From positions 130,147,735 through 130,211,734 of the forward strand of contig OY987298.1 of assembly GCA_963920635.1 (NCBI GenBank): a stretch of 64,000 nt of DNA. Direction: 5' to 3'. The translations under genes and the position numbers were made by a program. This document shows, piece after piece, positions 44,968-57,398 of this stretch. How positions within the stretch are numbered: position 1 is the stretch's first letter; every line of letters begins with the position of its first letter. Under the pieces are notes generated by a model. It did not search any database. It had not been told where the DNA came from and saw only the letters and a program-made list of their open reading frames with translations. Origin of the DNA: Pseudeuparius sepicola. Taxonomy: Eukaryota > Arthropoda > Insecta > Coleoptera > Anthribidae.

Positions 44968-46084
44968 TTGAAACAGAAGTTTTTCACTTTCCAGGATTTA
45001 ACATATTGTCAGAATGATGGTTTAGCCATGGGATCACCTTTGTCACCGTTATTGGCAGATGTATATATGGATTCTTTCGAGTCAAATTTAAATAACAATA
45101 ATTTTTCAGATAAAATAATATATTACTACAGATATGTCGATGATTGCATGTCTGTGGAATGGGGGTAGTGATTCTCTTGTTTACTATTTGGAATACTTAA
45201 ACTCACTACATACAAAAATAAAGTTTACCCTGGAAATTGAAAACAATAAGACATTGAATTTTTTGGATCTAAAAATACAAAATATAAACAACAAACATAT
45301 ATTCGATATTCACAGAAAGTCTACTAATACAGGACAAGTTATCCATAACTTGTCCCTTCATCCACAATCTCATAAAATGGCAGCTTTCAATAGCTACGTA
45401 AACAGAGCAATAAATATACCATTAACATTTGAAAGAAGAAATTATGAAATTAATTTAATCAAACAAATAGCAGTTACCCATGAATTTGAACCGCGGTTGG
45501 TGGATAGGTTGGTTAACAGAGGTATGCTGAAGTATCTTAGTAATCAGGCATATCCTGATGATGGACTTTCTCCTGCAGGGAACAAAAACCGGAGGTTCTA
45601 TTCTCTTACTTTTAATGGCAAGATGTCGTATCAAATTATGAACATTTTCTCCAAACATAACATTCACATAGCTTTTAAGTCCAAAAACACACTGGGTGAA
45701 CTATTTATCAACAATAAAAATAAAATTGATCCGTTATTAAGACCAGGTGTATATGAGTTAAAATGTGATTGTGGAGCTATATATATAGGAAAAACAAAAA
45801 GAAACCTAAAAAACAGAATTAATGAACATAAACGATGTATAAGAACAAATAACATACAATCTTTGTTTGCGAAACACATTCTAGAGACAGGTCACAATAC
45901 GGACTTTACAAATAATTTTAAAGTACTGCAAAGAGAAACCAATGACAGGTTGCTGTGTAATTATGAAAATCTGGAGATACTTAAAAGATTCAAATTGGAA
46001 CAAACTAATTTATTAAATGCACAAATTAATGACTCACATAACCTCTTGAAAGTTGTCCTAGAGGGAGGGGGTCCATCAAATTAG
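44968..46084 (+). pseudogene. Penelope-type RT (partial) and GIY-YIG endonuclease
   Basis: Frame 1 (44968-45168) starts inside the reverse transcriptase and holds a Gly-Ser-Pro-Leu-Ser-Pro box and the catalytic Tyr-Val-Asp-Asp. The frame shifts at a G run near 45162-45167 into frame 2, which is open to TAA at 46082-46084. That frame gives the thumb (Asn-Phe-Leu-Asp-Leu) and, at about 45750-45830, the GIY-YIG nuclease: Val-Tyr-Glu-Leu, Cys-X-Cys, Ile-Tyr-Ile-Gly-Lys-Thr, then Arg-Ile-Asn-Glu-His. The finger part of the polymerase is missing by 5' truncation. In the family, the nuclease nicks the target and the RT copies the RNA onto it. Confidence 0.88.
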
Positions 46085-46482
46085 ATTTAATTTGTTCTTT
46101 CGCATCCTATAGTTCCTAACAATAATGTTTAAAAAGTAAAATGGGTCACCTGTTGACCACTAACAGTAGCTGCGGTGGAAATGCTAAAAGTTCATGCAGT
46201 GTTCTGCTGACATAGAGGCTATGATTGTGAAGTTGACCAACAGATGGCGCCACGGGTTTAGTTCCTGACAGCATGAGTTTTATATTTTTGTAGGTTAATA
46301 ATGAGAAATGTGATCGACCAAAGTTGAAATGTAACTTGTAAGTTGAGATGTAACTTTAAAGATGTTTTTAACAAAATTTTAATGTGCTTGACAAATCTCG
46401 TTAGTGTAACAAAAGGTAATTTGTAGATTTTTTAAAAATTATTAGGTGTTCCTTCTTAATGATCCGTTTTTCTAGTGTTTGC

Positions 46483-46526
46483 TTGTCTGAGGATGTGAAC
46501 ATTGTGGTTCACGAAACCGGTCACAA
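46483..46526 (+). ncRNA. Hammerhead ribozyme motif in right pLTR
   Basis: Stem I TTGT (46483-46486) pairs with ACAA (46523-46526). The core is CTGAGGA (46487-46493), stem II GTGAAC/GTTCAC with loop ATTGTG, GAAA (46513-46516), a minimal CCGG stem III and TC at the predicted cut. This fits the type-I hammerheads reported from Penelope-like elements. Confidence 0.78.
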
Positions 46527-46585
46527 TTTTTTAAAATAAAATATTTTTGGGACGTAATAAGGCTTCTTTGAAACAAACCTATAAA

Positions 46586-47679
46586 TTGATTCTCCCAAAT
46601 GGGTACGTTAATGCAAATATTTATGTTCTGTTTTTCAAAATTTTCCTGGAACAGTTCAAAACCGAAATGGTAGATATGTGAAATCTAGTTTGACGGTGTG
46701 ATAGATACAGTGTAGTGCTGAAACTATATTTAAATATGAGGATGTTTAATTTAAAATTTAAAATTCGGATGATGTTCTTATATTTTCTTTTATGTATGAA
46801 TAGGACTTTAGCATGTTTTTCTCATTCATGCAGCAACCTCTCGTTAACTACGTCAATGAAAGGAATCTTATTTGTATAGGAAGGACATCTGGTTATATTT
46901 GCCTCGTTAGGAGTTTCCTCAAGTCAAAGAAAAAGTTTACGCGATTTTACGTGTTTCTCCAATTTCTTCCATTCAACATGACCTTGAGCTACGTTTTAAT
47001 CTGAGTTCTCTGTAGCCCGTAATGAAGCAAATACGTTGAAAAATTTAGGAACAAAGAATGAAGAGGCACGTGACATCTCTCACGGGCCTACACAACCCCG
47101 ACGAACGATGCGCAGGTTCCAAGAGATATTGAGATTTTATTTACATATCCAGAATAATTAAGTAGGTATTTGCATCATCTAGATTTCTAAACGGAACAAT
47201 GCGACTTATCTACGGATTGTCAAGAAAGGGTTTGTAAAAATAAATTAGACTAGATTTTATCGAACATGAGGTAACAGCGAAAAAGGACAACTCAATATTA
47301 CGTACAAATTATTACAGGTAGTTTCGGAATGAGGATACAAAAATTCCGGTTTTGGAAAACTAATTTATATTAATAGGTGTGAAATCAAAAACTATACAAA
47401 AATATAAAGTACACCACAGTAAACAGGTAGGTATACGACGGTGTACCATTTTTAGCTCTATCAATTCCCGAACATTATAAGTGAAGCTATAAGTATGTAT
47501 GCCCTTTGTCATCATAAATGAAAAAATCCAGTGTAATTTTTGCCTCGCTGCCAGTGAGTATACGTTATATACCCTGTTGTCAGGAGTATTGGGAGATATT
47601 TGTAGGCAAGACGATTAGTTCGGACAAAAAAAGACTAAAATCATTGGCTGACGTAAAATTCGTCAGTCAACGCTAAAAT
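46586..47679. other. 1.1 kb without a recognised feature
   Basis: AT-rich; the 63-codon frame at 46813-47004 is unrecognised. Confidence 0.3.
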
Positions 47680-48310
47680 GTTCTATACCCCGTTTACTCT
47701 AAGAAGTCCCGATTTTGTCAGATGACATTCTCCCCAAAATCCCTAGGAATTTTCTGTTAACCATGGCTATAACATTGGTATAATATGTTGTCTCAACCAG
47801 TTAATGAAGTCACTCATTGATTTATGATGTGAAAAATTACCCAAAAGTGATACGAAAAAAAGAACATAATAAAATAAAAACCCTATTGTAATCACGATTA
47901 TACCGCTACAAATAAAAATAACTATGGCTACAACTAATTTTAATAATAATTTCAATCGCCATGGAAACACTTTCCTTCTGGTATTTTGGTATAATCAGCA
48001 ACTTGCGGCTACGTCTATGGTGCATTCTCAGGCAAATTTTATTTCGGTGTTGCGAAAGTGACAGTGAAGGTTTTCCGGATCGTTCAAAAGGGTTCAAACT
48101 TTGGGCAGTGAAAATATTCGCGGGTTTTGTACGTTTCGTGAGTTTTACAGTTATCTGTGTTGTTCTTGTTCGTGTTATTAGTAGTTATTCATTGTGCAAA
48201 TGGGCTCGTTACTGACCTGGACTTATGACCCGGTTGAATTTTTTGCTGCATTGATGCCAACATAGGATGGCGAAATTACCACTTGACAGTCCCAGTAAGG
48301 ACTAATTTGA
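47680..48310 (+). repeat. Dispersed repeat, plus copy, with conserved small frame
   Basis: Counterpart of 35890-36376. Similarity runs from the TTGTCAGATGACA word (about 47715), is interrupted by a block of about 130 bp (about 47830-47965), and continues to about 48300. A frame at 47961-48215 (84 codons) ends with the same hydrophobic segment and Cys-Lys-Trp-Ala-Arg-Tyr stop as the other copy. Confidence 0.65.
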
Positions 48311-48374
48311 CTATATAAAATTTTTTCGTAAGACCCTTTTTTGGGAACGTTTCGTGCTTCAAAGTTAATATTTA

Positions 48375-49550
48375 TTTTTACATTTGGTTATGAAAAACCG
48401 AAGGGTTTCTTTTGTCGATTGGCAGTTATTTTCTGCTAACAAATAGAATTGTCCAGGGACCCTTTAAAGTAAGGGGACCCAGCATTATACTTTCCAAAGT
48501 GAGGCCGTTTCTTTCCCCATTCTAATGGTCTCAATGATGCCAAGTATACAATTTTATTGGAGAATCTATGGATATAACAGGTACGTTGATTGTTAGTAAA
48601 AATTAATATGATTTCTAAAAATTAGACTTGACAAAGTTCTGCCAACAAACACAGAATATGGCAAGTGCCAAATGAATCAAATTTATTTTATATTTGAATT
48701 TGGTTTCCTGCAATTATTTTCAGGAATTTAAGTAATATAAATATGGTAAGTCAGTGCCGATTTTGCTTATTTGAGAATTTGTCGCTATTGCACCTTGTTA
48801 CCAGGTTCCTCAAATTATTTGTAATATTATGTAGGTATAATAGGTACGTACTTGAACTTTCTTCCCTTGTTGAATATTAGTTTTAATCATGTAGTTTTTC
48901 TCGGTGCCCATTTTTGTAATTTTATTTCTCTCCCAAGGTACCTCACAAACGTAAAATAAACTTATAGTTGTAGATAAAAACTGTTTAAAAAAAGACCTGA
49001 TTGAAGCTACCTGCTTAATAATTTAATATTTAGGAAATACCATTTTTGTTTTGAACTACTTACTTATACGTAATGGGAATTGTAGGATTACAACAATTAT
49101 TGGGACTACTACAGGCGGCCGCATTACCTTTAACTGACTATCTGGAAGTTATAAAACTTAAAAATTGTGAATTATGATGGACACTGACATATAACATAAC
49201 CTTGTACCAGCCCACTTATGTGGTCTCCTTGGAGATATACAGATAACAAGGCTTCACTTTTCCTATGTGATAGACTGTGACATGCTGGGTCCCCTTATTT
49301 TAAAGGGTCCCTGGAATTGTCGAAATATAGTGTCATATTATCAGTCCTTATGTACTGAGTATAGGAACCTACTGCCCAAGATTAATTAAAATTGATTTCA
49401 CGGAAAAACCTTCTTCAGGGTTTAACTTTAAAGCAGGAATATATGGGACACCTTGTATGGTCTCTATATTTCGATAATTTTATTTTTTAGCAGAAAAGGA
49501 GTGCCAATCGACAAAAGAAACCCTTCGGTTTTTCATAACCAAATGTAAAA
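48375..49550. repeat. Nested inverted repeats, about 1.2 kb
   Basis: Outer arms (about 48385-48446 and 49480-49545) share ACATTTGGTTATGAAAAACC and TTTCTTTTGTCGATTGGCA. Inner arms (about 48449-48490 and 49277-49325) share CCAGGGACCCTTTAAA and GGGGACCCAGCAT. A block of about 150 bp interrupts the right side. Probably a MITE with a later insertion; the target duplication was not resolved. Confidence 0.65.
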
Positions 49551-50833
49551 ATATATGAAAAATGAGAGGGCCGTTTAAGCGTTCTTACCCCAATTTCCTA
49601 CCTCTGAGAATGATGCAGTATCCCCATAAAAGCCCTACACTGTCAAATAAATCTGGCAGCGAGATGAAGAAGCGCTTTGGTAGGCGCCCAGCTCTTAATA
49701 TTAAAAACTTAGCAAGCGTCTGCTAAATGATCTCGGCATAAATATTAAAATTTTAATATAAACGAAGTGATTTATGACCTGCAAGCTTAGCAAGTGGCTG
49801 TTTTCATAAATATTGTAACCCCATGGAAGGCCGCCTTTTGAACCTCACTTTATGTGTTTATACCGGGATGCGGCTGATGGCGGAATTCAAGCAAATTTAT
49901 TTATCATATCAGTCTGATTTGGTCGATAATACCAAAGAAAATGATACTACATCATTTTCTTTGATAATACTAAGAAGCCATTTCATGTCCGAAGTTGGGG
50001 ACTTTGTGTACAGTTTACGAACTGAAACACTATTTAGCACAATCTACAGCTAAGTTGTACAACATACTGCAGCATATAGTTGGTGGATATCTCTGATAAG
50101 TTTATATAGGGTCAAAATAATAATACCATAATTTCTCTTTTTGTATAGTAACCCGTAGTTCATATAGTTAATCCGTTATTTATAAAATTTAGTATACCTA
50201 AAAAAACAAGTAGGTAAGCATTGCGTTAACAAAATTCGTGATTGAGCATGAACATAAAAGTGCCAGTTTGGTTCCAATACCGTAAGAATAAAAACTATGT
50301 AAATGTTAACTCGTGAACTTAGTATATATATACTAATCTTATTTACAAACACGCCTTTATTTCTGTCCTTGTTGTTTTAATATTAAAAACAGCCAGATAG
50401 CTCTATAGAAGTATTTGGCAAATTTATTTTATCGAACAGAGCCATAAAAACTTTTTTCAATGCATATAAGTTGCAATATTGAAATTTTCAGTTGTGAAAT
50501 AAGCGAGAGTAATGCGAAACGTGGTGACATGCAAAAAGGGCCGCGGCGACGATGATCATAGGGTCCCGAACTATTTGGAAACTTGGTTCGATTCGAGGCC
50601 GGGGCAGAGCGTATGTGCACATGTTTTCAAAGAAAAATACCGCTGATGGCTAAGAGCGATGGGCAAAATGTAGATTCGCGGTATTGATTCTTATATAGCT
50701 TTATTTATCTGTGTGGTTTACCAATAATTGTCCTAAACTCATTGGGTTTACCACAGGATTTTCTAAGGTAGGTACCTGAGTACCTTAAAAATTTGCATTG
50801 TCACCTCCCTTCTGCGCACAATTTTCCGCCCAT
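49551..50833. other. 1.3 kb without a recognised feature
   Basis: Open frames of up to 76 codons show no family traits. Confidence 0.3.
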
Positions 50834-50835
50834 AT

Positions 50836-51521
50836 ACAGGGTGAGTCACATCTAAAGGCAGAGCCGAAAACACAAGGTGGAACTCGCTAAAATAAGCACA
50901 TATTCTTAATAAACATAAGCTCAAAAACGCTTGGTTCTCCATATAAAGCGTGTTAGATTTTTTCCAAAAATAACATATTTTTTTAATTTATTTCGGGCCC
51001 ATTTAGGAATTCCAACCAAATTTGGTACACATTATTCATTGGACGGTTGCCATTTTGTGCAATAATTTGACCCCGTTCAGATGATCAGCGGCGTAGATAC
51101 AAATTTAATAGTTACTGTAAATAATTGTAAAAAAAGTAGTACGGTCCTGTGCCAAAACAAAAAATTTTGCCTTTTTTGGATAGCCCATTCAATTTGAAAC
51201 AAAAAGCGTCTCTTGGTGTTTTTTTATTTCTGGTACAGTTTCTTCGTAATTTCGGATTTTTTAAACTAGTGCCAAGGTGATTATGCTGGCATTTAAAATA
51301 AAATTATTTTTATCTACGCCGCTGCTCATCTGAACAGGGCCATGTATCAAATTTTGTTGGAATTCCTAAACAGGCTCGAAAGAAATTAAAAAAATATTTG
51401 GAAAAGTTTCAACACATGGAGAACCAAGCGTTTTTGAGCTAATGTTTATTAAGCATATGTGCTTATTTTAGCGAACTCTATCTTGTGTTTTCGGCTCTGA
51501 CTTTAGATGTGACTCACCCTG
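50836..51521. mobile_element. Palindromic MITE with CAGGGTGAGTCAC ends, TA target
   Basis: Left end CAGGGTGAGTCACATCTAAA and its inverted right end are flanked by TA (50834-50835, 51522-51523). The arms of about 330 bp pair with some mismatches nearly to the centre. Non-coding. Confidence 0.85.
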
Positions 51522-51523
51522 TA

Positions 51524-52020
51524 TAGTCAAAATTGTACTTTCTATAGGATATCCCTGACTAATGGTTAGATCTGCAAAGCACGTTTTAGAGACTTCCAGA
51601 AAACCGATTGAAGCCTAGGTATAGGGAAACAATTATTGTCACCTTTATTCTTAGGCCTCATGCCAATAAACTCCAAACTTAAATCTTAAAATTATAAAAC
51701 TGCAGGTATTAGCGTTTAGCGCGCAAGCCAGCTATCGGTGGCTAATAGTTGATAAAATTGTTGGAATTGGACACAAACTGGAGCGGAGGCTACATGGAAG
51801 ACTTTGACTTTGTGTAGCGGTAAAGACGCTGTTCTGGTCTTAGATATTTTAAGAAGAGGACATACATTTTGGAAAACCTTTGACTGACGCATTACCAAGG
51901 GCTGCTCACGGCTATTACCTCTGACACTACTTTTGCTCTTGCTCACCAAAAAGTCTTATAAATACATCAGTAAACGCTTTGACACAAAGTTGCGGCCCTG
52001 GTCAGAGTGTAATTTTTTGG
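51524..52020. other. No recognised feature
   Basis: A 77-codon minus frame at 51716-51949 is unrecognised. Confidence 0.3.
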
Positions 52021-52485
52021 TAGGGGAGACCGGGGCTAGTTGTCACAGGGGCAAATTGTCACAACACCAATATCTTCATCGTTTATTATGGCAAAACATT
52101 GCGCCATCTATGGTCGATCGCTAGTACTTGTCTGTACTTCCACAGAAAATAGTTTTGATATCGCCCGTCAAATTTGTTGTTTTGTGGTGAAAATGTGTTT
52201 ATACGTTACTCGAGTAAAATTCTTAATCTGAAATCATCGTCCGCTATAGAAGTTTGTGTGACATTAAGGTAAGGTAAAATTATTTTAAAGGGTTGAAGCA
52301 ACTTTGTACTTATGTATTTATGCAAGTTTCGACTTATTTTGTGTGGATTTACTTTTGCTTGGGCATTCAACACAGAAAGGTTAGGTGGGGCTATTTGTCA
52401 CAAATTAAACGGGGTTAGTTGTCACTGTGACAACTTGCCCCGAAACATCCAAATGTTATTTGCGGATGTAATTTTGTTTCAGAAG

Positions 52486-54376
52486 ATGGTTAGAACATAC
52501 CAAAGAAAAACAAATAGAGTTACACCGCCCAGGGATGTTTTCTTGAGAGCGGCACAAGCGGTACGAGATGAGGATAATCCCATATCTATAAGAGAAGCTG
52601 CAAGACAGTTTGATATACATTATCGAAGTTTGGCAAGATTTGTAAAAAAAACTTCAGATGCTGCCAACAGGAATGTTCAAATGGGCTATAAAAAAATCTC
52701 GAATTGTTTTCTCTGAGAAGGAAGAACTAGAATTAGAAAAATATTTGAAAAAAGCTTCAGATGTGTATTTCGGTTTAACGCCCATTGAAGTAAGAAAACT
52801 TGCGTATGATTATGGAAACGCACTAAAAAAAGATAATATGCCCTTAATTTGGAATAAACAATCAATGGCAGGTGCAGATTGGTTTTCAGGTTTTTTAAAA
52901 CGGCACCCTACATTGTCATTACGCACACCACAATCCACAAGCCTTTCCAGGGCTACAAGTTTCAATAAAACCAATGTGAAACTCTTTTTCGATAATTTGG
53001 AAAGTTTGTATGACAGATACAAGTTTAAACCCTGTGATATATACAATCTAGACGAAACCGGAATTGTTACCGTACAGAGACCAGATCGCATAGTTGCCAG
53101 GCGAGGATTTCGTCAAATTGGGAGTTTAACATCCGCAGAAAGAGGCACACTTGTTACTCTAGCTGTAGCTGTGTCTGCAACTGGTAATAGTATTCCACCT
53201 CTCTTTGTGTTTCCCCGGGTTAATTTTAAAGATCATTTCCTCCAAATGGCCCCGCCAGGAAGTGTTGGAGGCGCAAATCCTTCGGGATGGATCAACGAGG
53301 AACTCTTTTTAAAGTTTGTGAAGCATTTTGTGGCTACAGTGAAATGCACCAAAGAGAAAACTACCCTACTACTTCTGGATAACCATGATTCCCACCTCTC
53401 CATAGCTGCATTAAATTATGCGAAAGAAAACGGAGTTGTAATGCTTTCATTTCCTCCTCACTACAAATTACAACCGCTCGACCGTAGTGTATTTGGCCCA
53501 TTAAAAAAGTTTGTAAATTCTGCTTGTACGGCATGGATGAAATCAAACCCAGGCAAAACTATTACTATTTATGATATACCAGGCATTGTAGCAACATCTT
53601 TTCCATTGGCATTAACTCCCAGTAATATAATGACTGGGTTTAGGGTTTCTGGTATTTATCCCTTCAATAGGGATATATTTTCGGAGCAAGATTTCCTCCC
53701 TAGTTACGTGACAGATAGAGAAAATCCAGACACAGAAAATGAAAACAGAGATAATTCAAACACAGAAAGAGGAAACAATGAGAACCGAAATGAGGAGGTA
53801 CAAATAAACAGTGAAGTAAATGAAAATCAAGAAAGGGACGAGAACGTTGCAGGTAGTTATCCCTTTTAATCAAATACCTTTAAAAATTACCCCATTTTGT
53901 CCATTTCAGGTCCGTCAGGGCTACAACAAATACGAAAAATGATGGAAACGACACCTCCAGGAAAATCTGAAACAGTGCTTTCTCCAGAAATGGTTCGTCC
54001 TCTTCCAAAAGCATCTGACAGGATCAACCGCAATCAAAGAAGGAAAAAGCGTAAATCTGCCATTTTAACCGATACTCCAGTCAAAGATGAAATTGAAAAT
54101 GAGAAAAGGTCCAGGCAAAACAACAAAAGGGTGAAAAAAGACAAAGGTGTGAAAAGGAATCTTTCTTCAAACAAAAAGGTAAAAAATAAACAAGAAACAT
54201 TATCAGACGACTCAGACGAGGAAGAGACCACGTGTCTGGTTTGTGGAGAACTCTACAGTGCCTCCATTGAGAGTTGGATTCAATGCACATCATGCAAGCA
54301 ATGGTCACATACAGTATGTACGGATGGAAATCCGTATTATGTATGTCACAATTGTGACTCTGACGATGATATGTAA
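52486..54376 (+). CDS. Pogo/Tigger transposase with C-terminal PHD-like finger, one frameshift
   Basis: ATG 52486 opens a psq/CENP-B-like helix-turn-helix (residues about 15-55, Ile-Arg-Glu-Ala-Ala-Arg-Gln-Phe). The frame breaks at a run of seven A (52690-52696), where six would keep it open. The DDE_1 domain follows, with Leu-Asp-Glu-Thr-Gly (Asp 53051), Leu-Leu-Asp-Asn-His-Asp-Ser-His (Asp 53378) and Gln-Pro-Leu-Asp (Asp 53480). A 57-base intron (53853-53909) then joins in frame to a Lys-rich, acidic tail with a Cys/His cluster of PHD type (about 54232-54355), ending at 54376. The enzyme would cut and paste at TA. The single A may be a fresh mutation or a sequencing error. Confidence 0.88.
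53853..53909 (+). other. 57-base intron in the transposase gene
   Basis: Donor GCAG|GTAGTT and acceptor CATTTCAG|GTCC. Splicing keeps phase 1 and gives Gly-Pro-Ser across the junction, avoiding the TAA at 53867. Length and sites fit a minimal insect intron. Confidence 0.75.
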
Positions 54377-54696
54377 CCACCTTTAAGCCTGTACGTTCTT
54401 TAATTAATAAAAGCGTTTTATTTCTTACTGACTTGTTTTAAAATAATAGTGTGACAATTTGCCCCAGGCATTTTGACAACTTGCCCCGATGTGGGGCATA
54501 TTGTCACAAACTGCGATGATAGTTAAAAACGTCACCCATTCAATCAAATGTTTAAACCTACAAACATTATATATATACAAATGTAGCTTAAACACCAATT
54601 GACAATTTAGAGCAATTTTTATTAAAATAGATTTAAAAGCATCTGATTGACATGGCCTGAAGTAAAAATTGTGACAACTAGCCCCGGTCTCCCCTA

Positions 54697-56722
54697 CTCT
54701 AAAATGGGAGATACCATTTTGAAAGAGGACTTCTGTGATAGTGGTAGCCCCTTGAACTTGACACAATTCGGGCCATCTTTAAACATTCTAACAAACTACT
54801 GTTTTTACAATGTAAGGTAGATACTTTTACCAAAGAACTAATAGATTGAAACACCTTTCAGAGCATTTCGGACACTTCCCCTAGCAATTTATTTTTTAAA
54901 GCCCCTCTTGTTTCCGCATCCTCGTGAAAAATTCTCTTTTTGCTACTTTCCACTTCCCGAACGAGAATTTCATGCAAGCACGCCATTGTTCGCGGCAAAT
55001 TCAAGGGGAAACTTACGGCGCCTATCTCTCTAACTCCCATTTTGGAGGGTAGTTTAAGTGTAATCTCCGACAAGAAAAATGAAGCGATAACAACTAGTTA
55101 CGACGAGAAGTTATTTCGAACTATATAATTTAACAACACACGGACGTGCGCAGAAAAACCACAGATGGAATTTATTGCTGGTAAATTGAACTTACAGTCA
55201 CAATACATAAACAATGTAATATTATTTTGGAGTTACGAATTTATAAATTAATCGCATTTTATTTTAATGAATTTATTAATGAACATAAGAAACAGCCGAT
55301 GGGGGAATCGCTAATTCCCACATTTCGTTAAATCCCTAAAATAATAATAAAAAAAATAACATTTCGCCCTTCATAAATGGGTATATTGGTCCTGAATAAT
55401 AATAATAATAATCTTTATTCGGCATAAAAAAATATTCAAACAGTAAATGTAATTATTCCAGCAGGGCAGATATAGGACTTAATGGCATCTGTCAAATATG
55501 GGCTCCAACTTATTACTCGGGAAACGTGAACCCAGGGATTTTTACATTATATTTTTCCGGACAGATATTCCAAGTTGAGTAAGGCACCGATAAACCTACT
55601 ATTTAGCCTTTTTCGGTCTATTCCTGTAAAACTGTATTTTCCGAACAAAATATTATTGCTGGGGGGCGGGTACCATTTTTGTCACTTTTGTATTTTACTG
55701 TTTACGAGCCTGGTAGGTAATACTTTTCCTACACTCAGGTATTTAAATTTCAAAAATATTTCGGGCAAATTTAAAACGTGATGACAGGCAGGGGTTCCCC
55801 TTAAAACCATTTGTATACAGAACACGTCTTCCAAATATTTGCAAATAATTACGGAACACCCTGTTCACCTATACATATACCTACCTACACATGATTCTAT
55901 TTGAAAAGTTGACTATTCTGAAAGAGACTCTGATATCAAATAGAAAATTTTAACTCTTCTTCTAAACGCCACAAATTTGTATTTTTCATGCATCCCCTAT
56001 TTAAAAAGATTTAAGCATTATTATTATTACAGCGTTTACCTCTTTGGTTTTTATTTAGCAGCTTGGCCATTCAGACTATTACTTAAATAGTGTAAAACTA
56101 TTGTTATACCCAACTTTTACATTTGTTTACTGTGTTTGTTAGAAATTGATATTGCCTATTATTTATTCGCTATGCATAGATATTCGTTCTCACATAATAA
56201 ATTTCCGGAGAAAAAAGTTTTTCATATCATTGTGAACTGCAACAAAATACAATTAATATCAGCTCGCAGAAAGATATAGGTTATAAACATTGTCCATTGT
56301 CATATGAATTATTTTCAGGAAAAAACACAAACAACATAATTCCCCTTTGTACGTCGTTCCGCGAAATTTAATAAACGGACCTATATTGCTAGCAGGCCGC
56401 GCTAGCTCCCCCACTACATGACTCCACTCACCGCCATTTTGTTAATAATTGGAATAGGCAGATATACCATTTTAATTGGAGAGAGAACACCCTGCCTACT
56501 GCCTTTGTTTCCAGATCAAAAGAGCGTTCCCGAAAATGTTAGCCATAAAAAAACGCATATACCTGCAATGCAGCTTTTGTACCTACCTATATAGGCAATA
56601 TAGGCTTGTTTAAATGTAAAACGCAAATTGTAGATGCGATGCCATATGAGAATATGCAGTTTGATATACAAATATTTGTTATTACAAGTTTTTATTTCAT
56701 TTGCCCTGTTAGTATAGGTATG
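54697..56722. other. 2 kb without a recognised gene; AAT microsatellite
   Basis: A short (AAT)n tract at 55395-55412 is followed by CTTTATTCGGC, which resembles the reversed tail of a non-LTR element. No coding remnant was seen. An ACACCCTGT word near 55855 resembles a MITE end. Confidence 0.35.
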
Positions 56723-57398
56723 TACAGTGCTATTCATAAAGTTTGCACCAAATGGGAAAAATTTGTATTATTGTATTTTTTGAAAATCTGATTTTGGGAT
56801 TTGTAGGTGCATGTTTGGTTTACACTATTGCGCCTAAACAGGGTCGTGACGTCACAGCCCATGCCTGTCAAATTTGACATTTAAAATAAAAAATTGGGAA
56901 AAATCAGGTTTGCCTTAAAAATATCGGAAAAAGTTGTTAAGAAAATGTGTTTGTATTGCATTATTGTGCCCTGTGCAAATTTTCAGCAGAATATCACGAT
57001 GTTCGTTTTTTCTTACTTATTTATCTTCAATTCGGTACTCGATATTTTTTTCCCGCAAATAACCGAAGAAACTTATTAAGTGGTTGCTCTCTTACTAAAT
57101 TATAACAATACAAATAAATTTCAGTGCTAAGTTAAGGAGAAATATGAGATTTTTCAAAATGGCTATTGTGTAAGAACGCAATCTTGGTGCAAAGATTCTT
57201 TCATTTTTAGATAAGTTTATTCCCTGGGTTAGTGTTGTAATAATTTTACTTAAGATACATCCATATTTTGAAATTCATTGAAACAAAATTATAAGCTACA
57301 GTTTTAGATCGAATTTTATGGGTTCCGTTTCAATTCCAGGAATATCAAGTAAGAAACACAAATATTCTGATATCCTTCTGAAAATTTGCATAGGGGTA

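Larger units (their letters stand above)
44618..46585 (+). mobile_element. Penelope-like element with inverted pLTRs
   Basis: The left arm 44618-44963 is the reverse complement of the right arm 46243-46585 with few changes. Between them is a 5'-truncated coding region with reverse transcriptase and a GIY-YIG endonuclease. A truncated element preceded by an inverted copy of its terminus is a known Penelope arrangement. Each arm carries a hammerhead motif, one on each strand. The coding part is frameshifted once, so this copy is inactive. Confidence 0.9.
52023..54694 (+). mobile_element. Pogo/Tigger transposon, nearly intact (family A)
   Basis: 2,672 bp. Both ends read GGGGAGACCGGGGCTAGTTG inward (at least 24 bp of perfect terminal repeat), flanked by TA at 52021-52022 and 54695-54696. 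TGTCAC/GTGACA words recur inside both ends (about 52041, 52056, 52395, 52420, and 54450-54510 on the right), likely transposase binding sites. One transposase gene fills the centre. The perfect ends suggest recent transposition. Confidence 0.92.
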
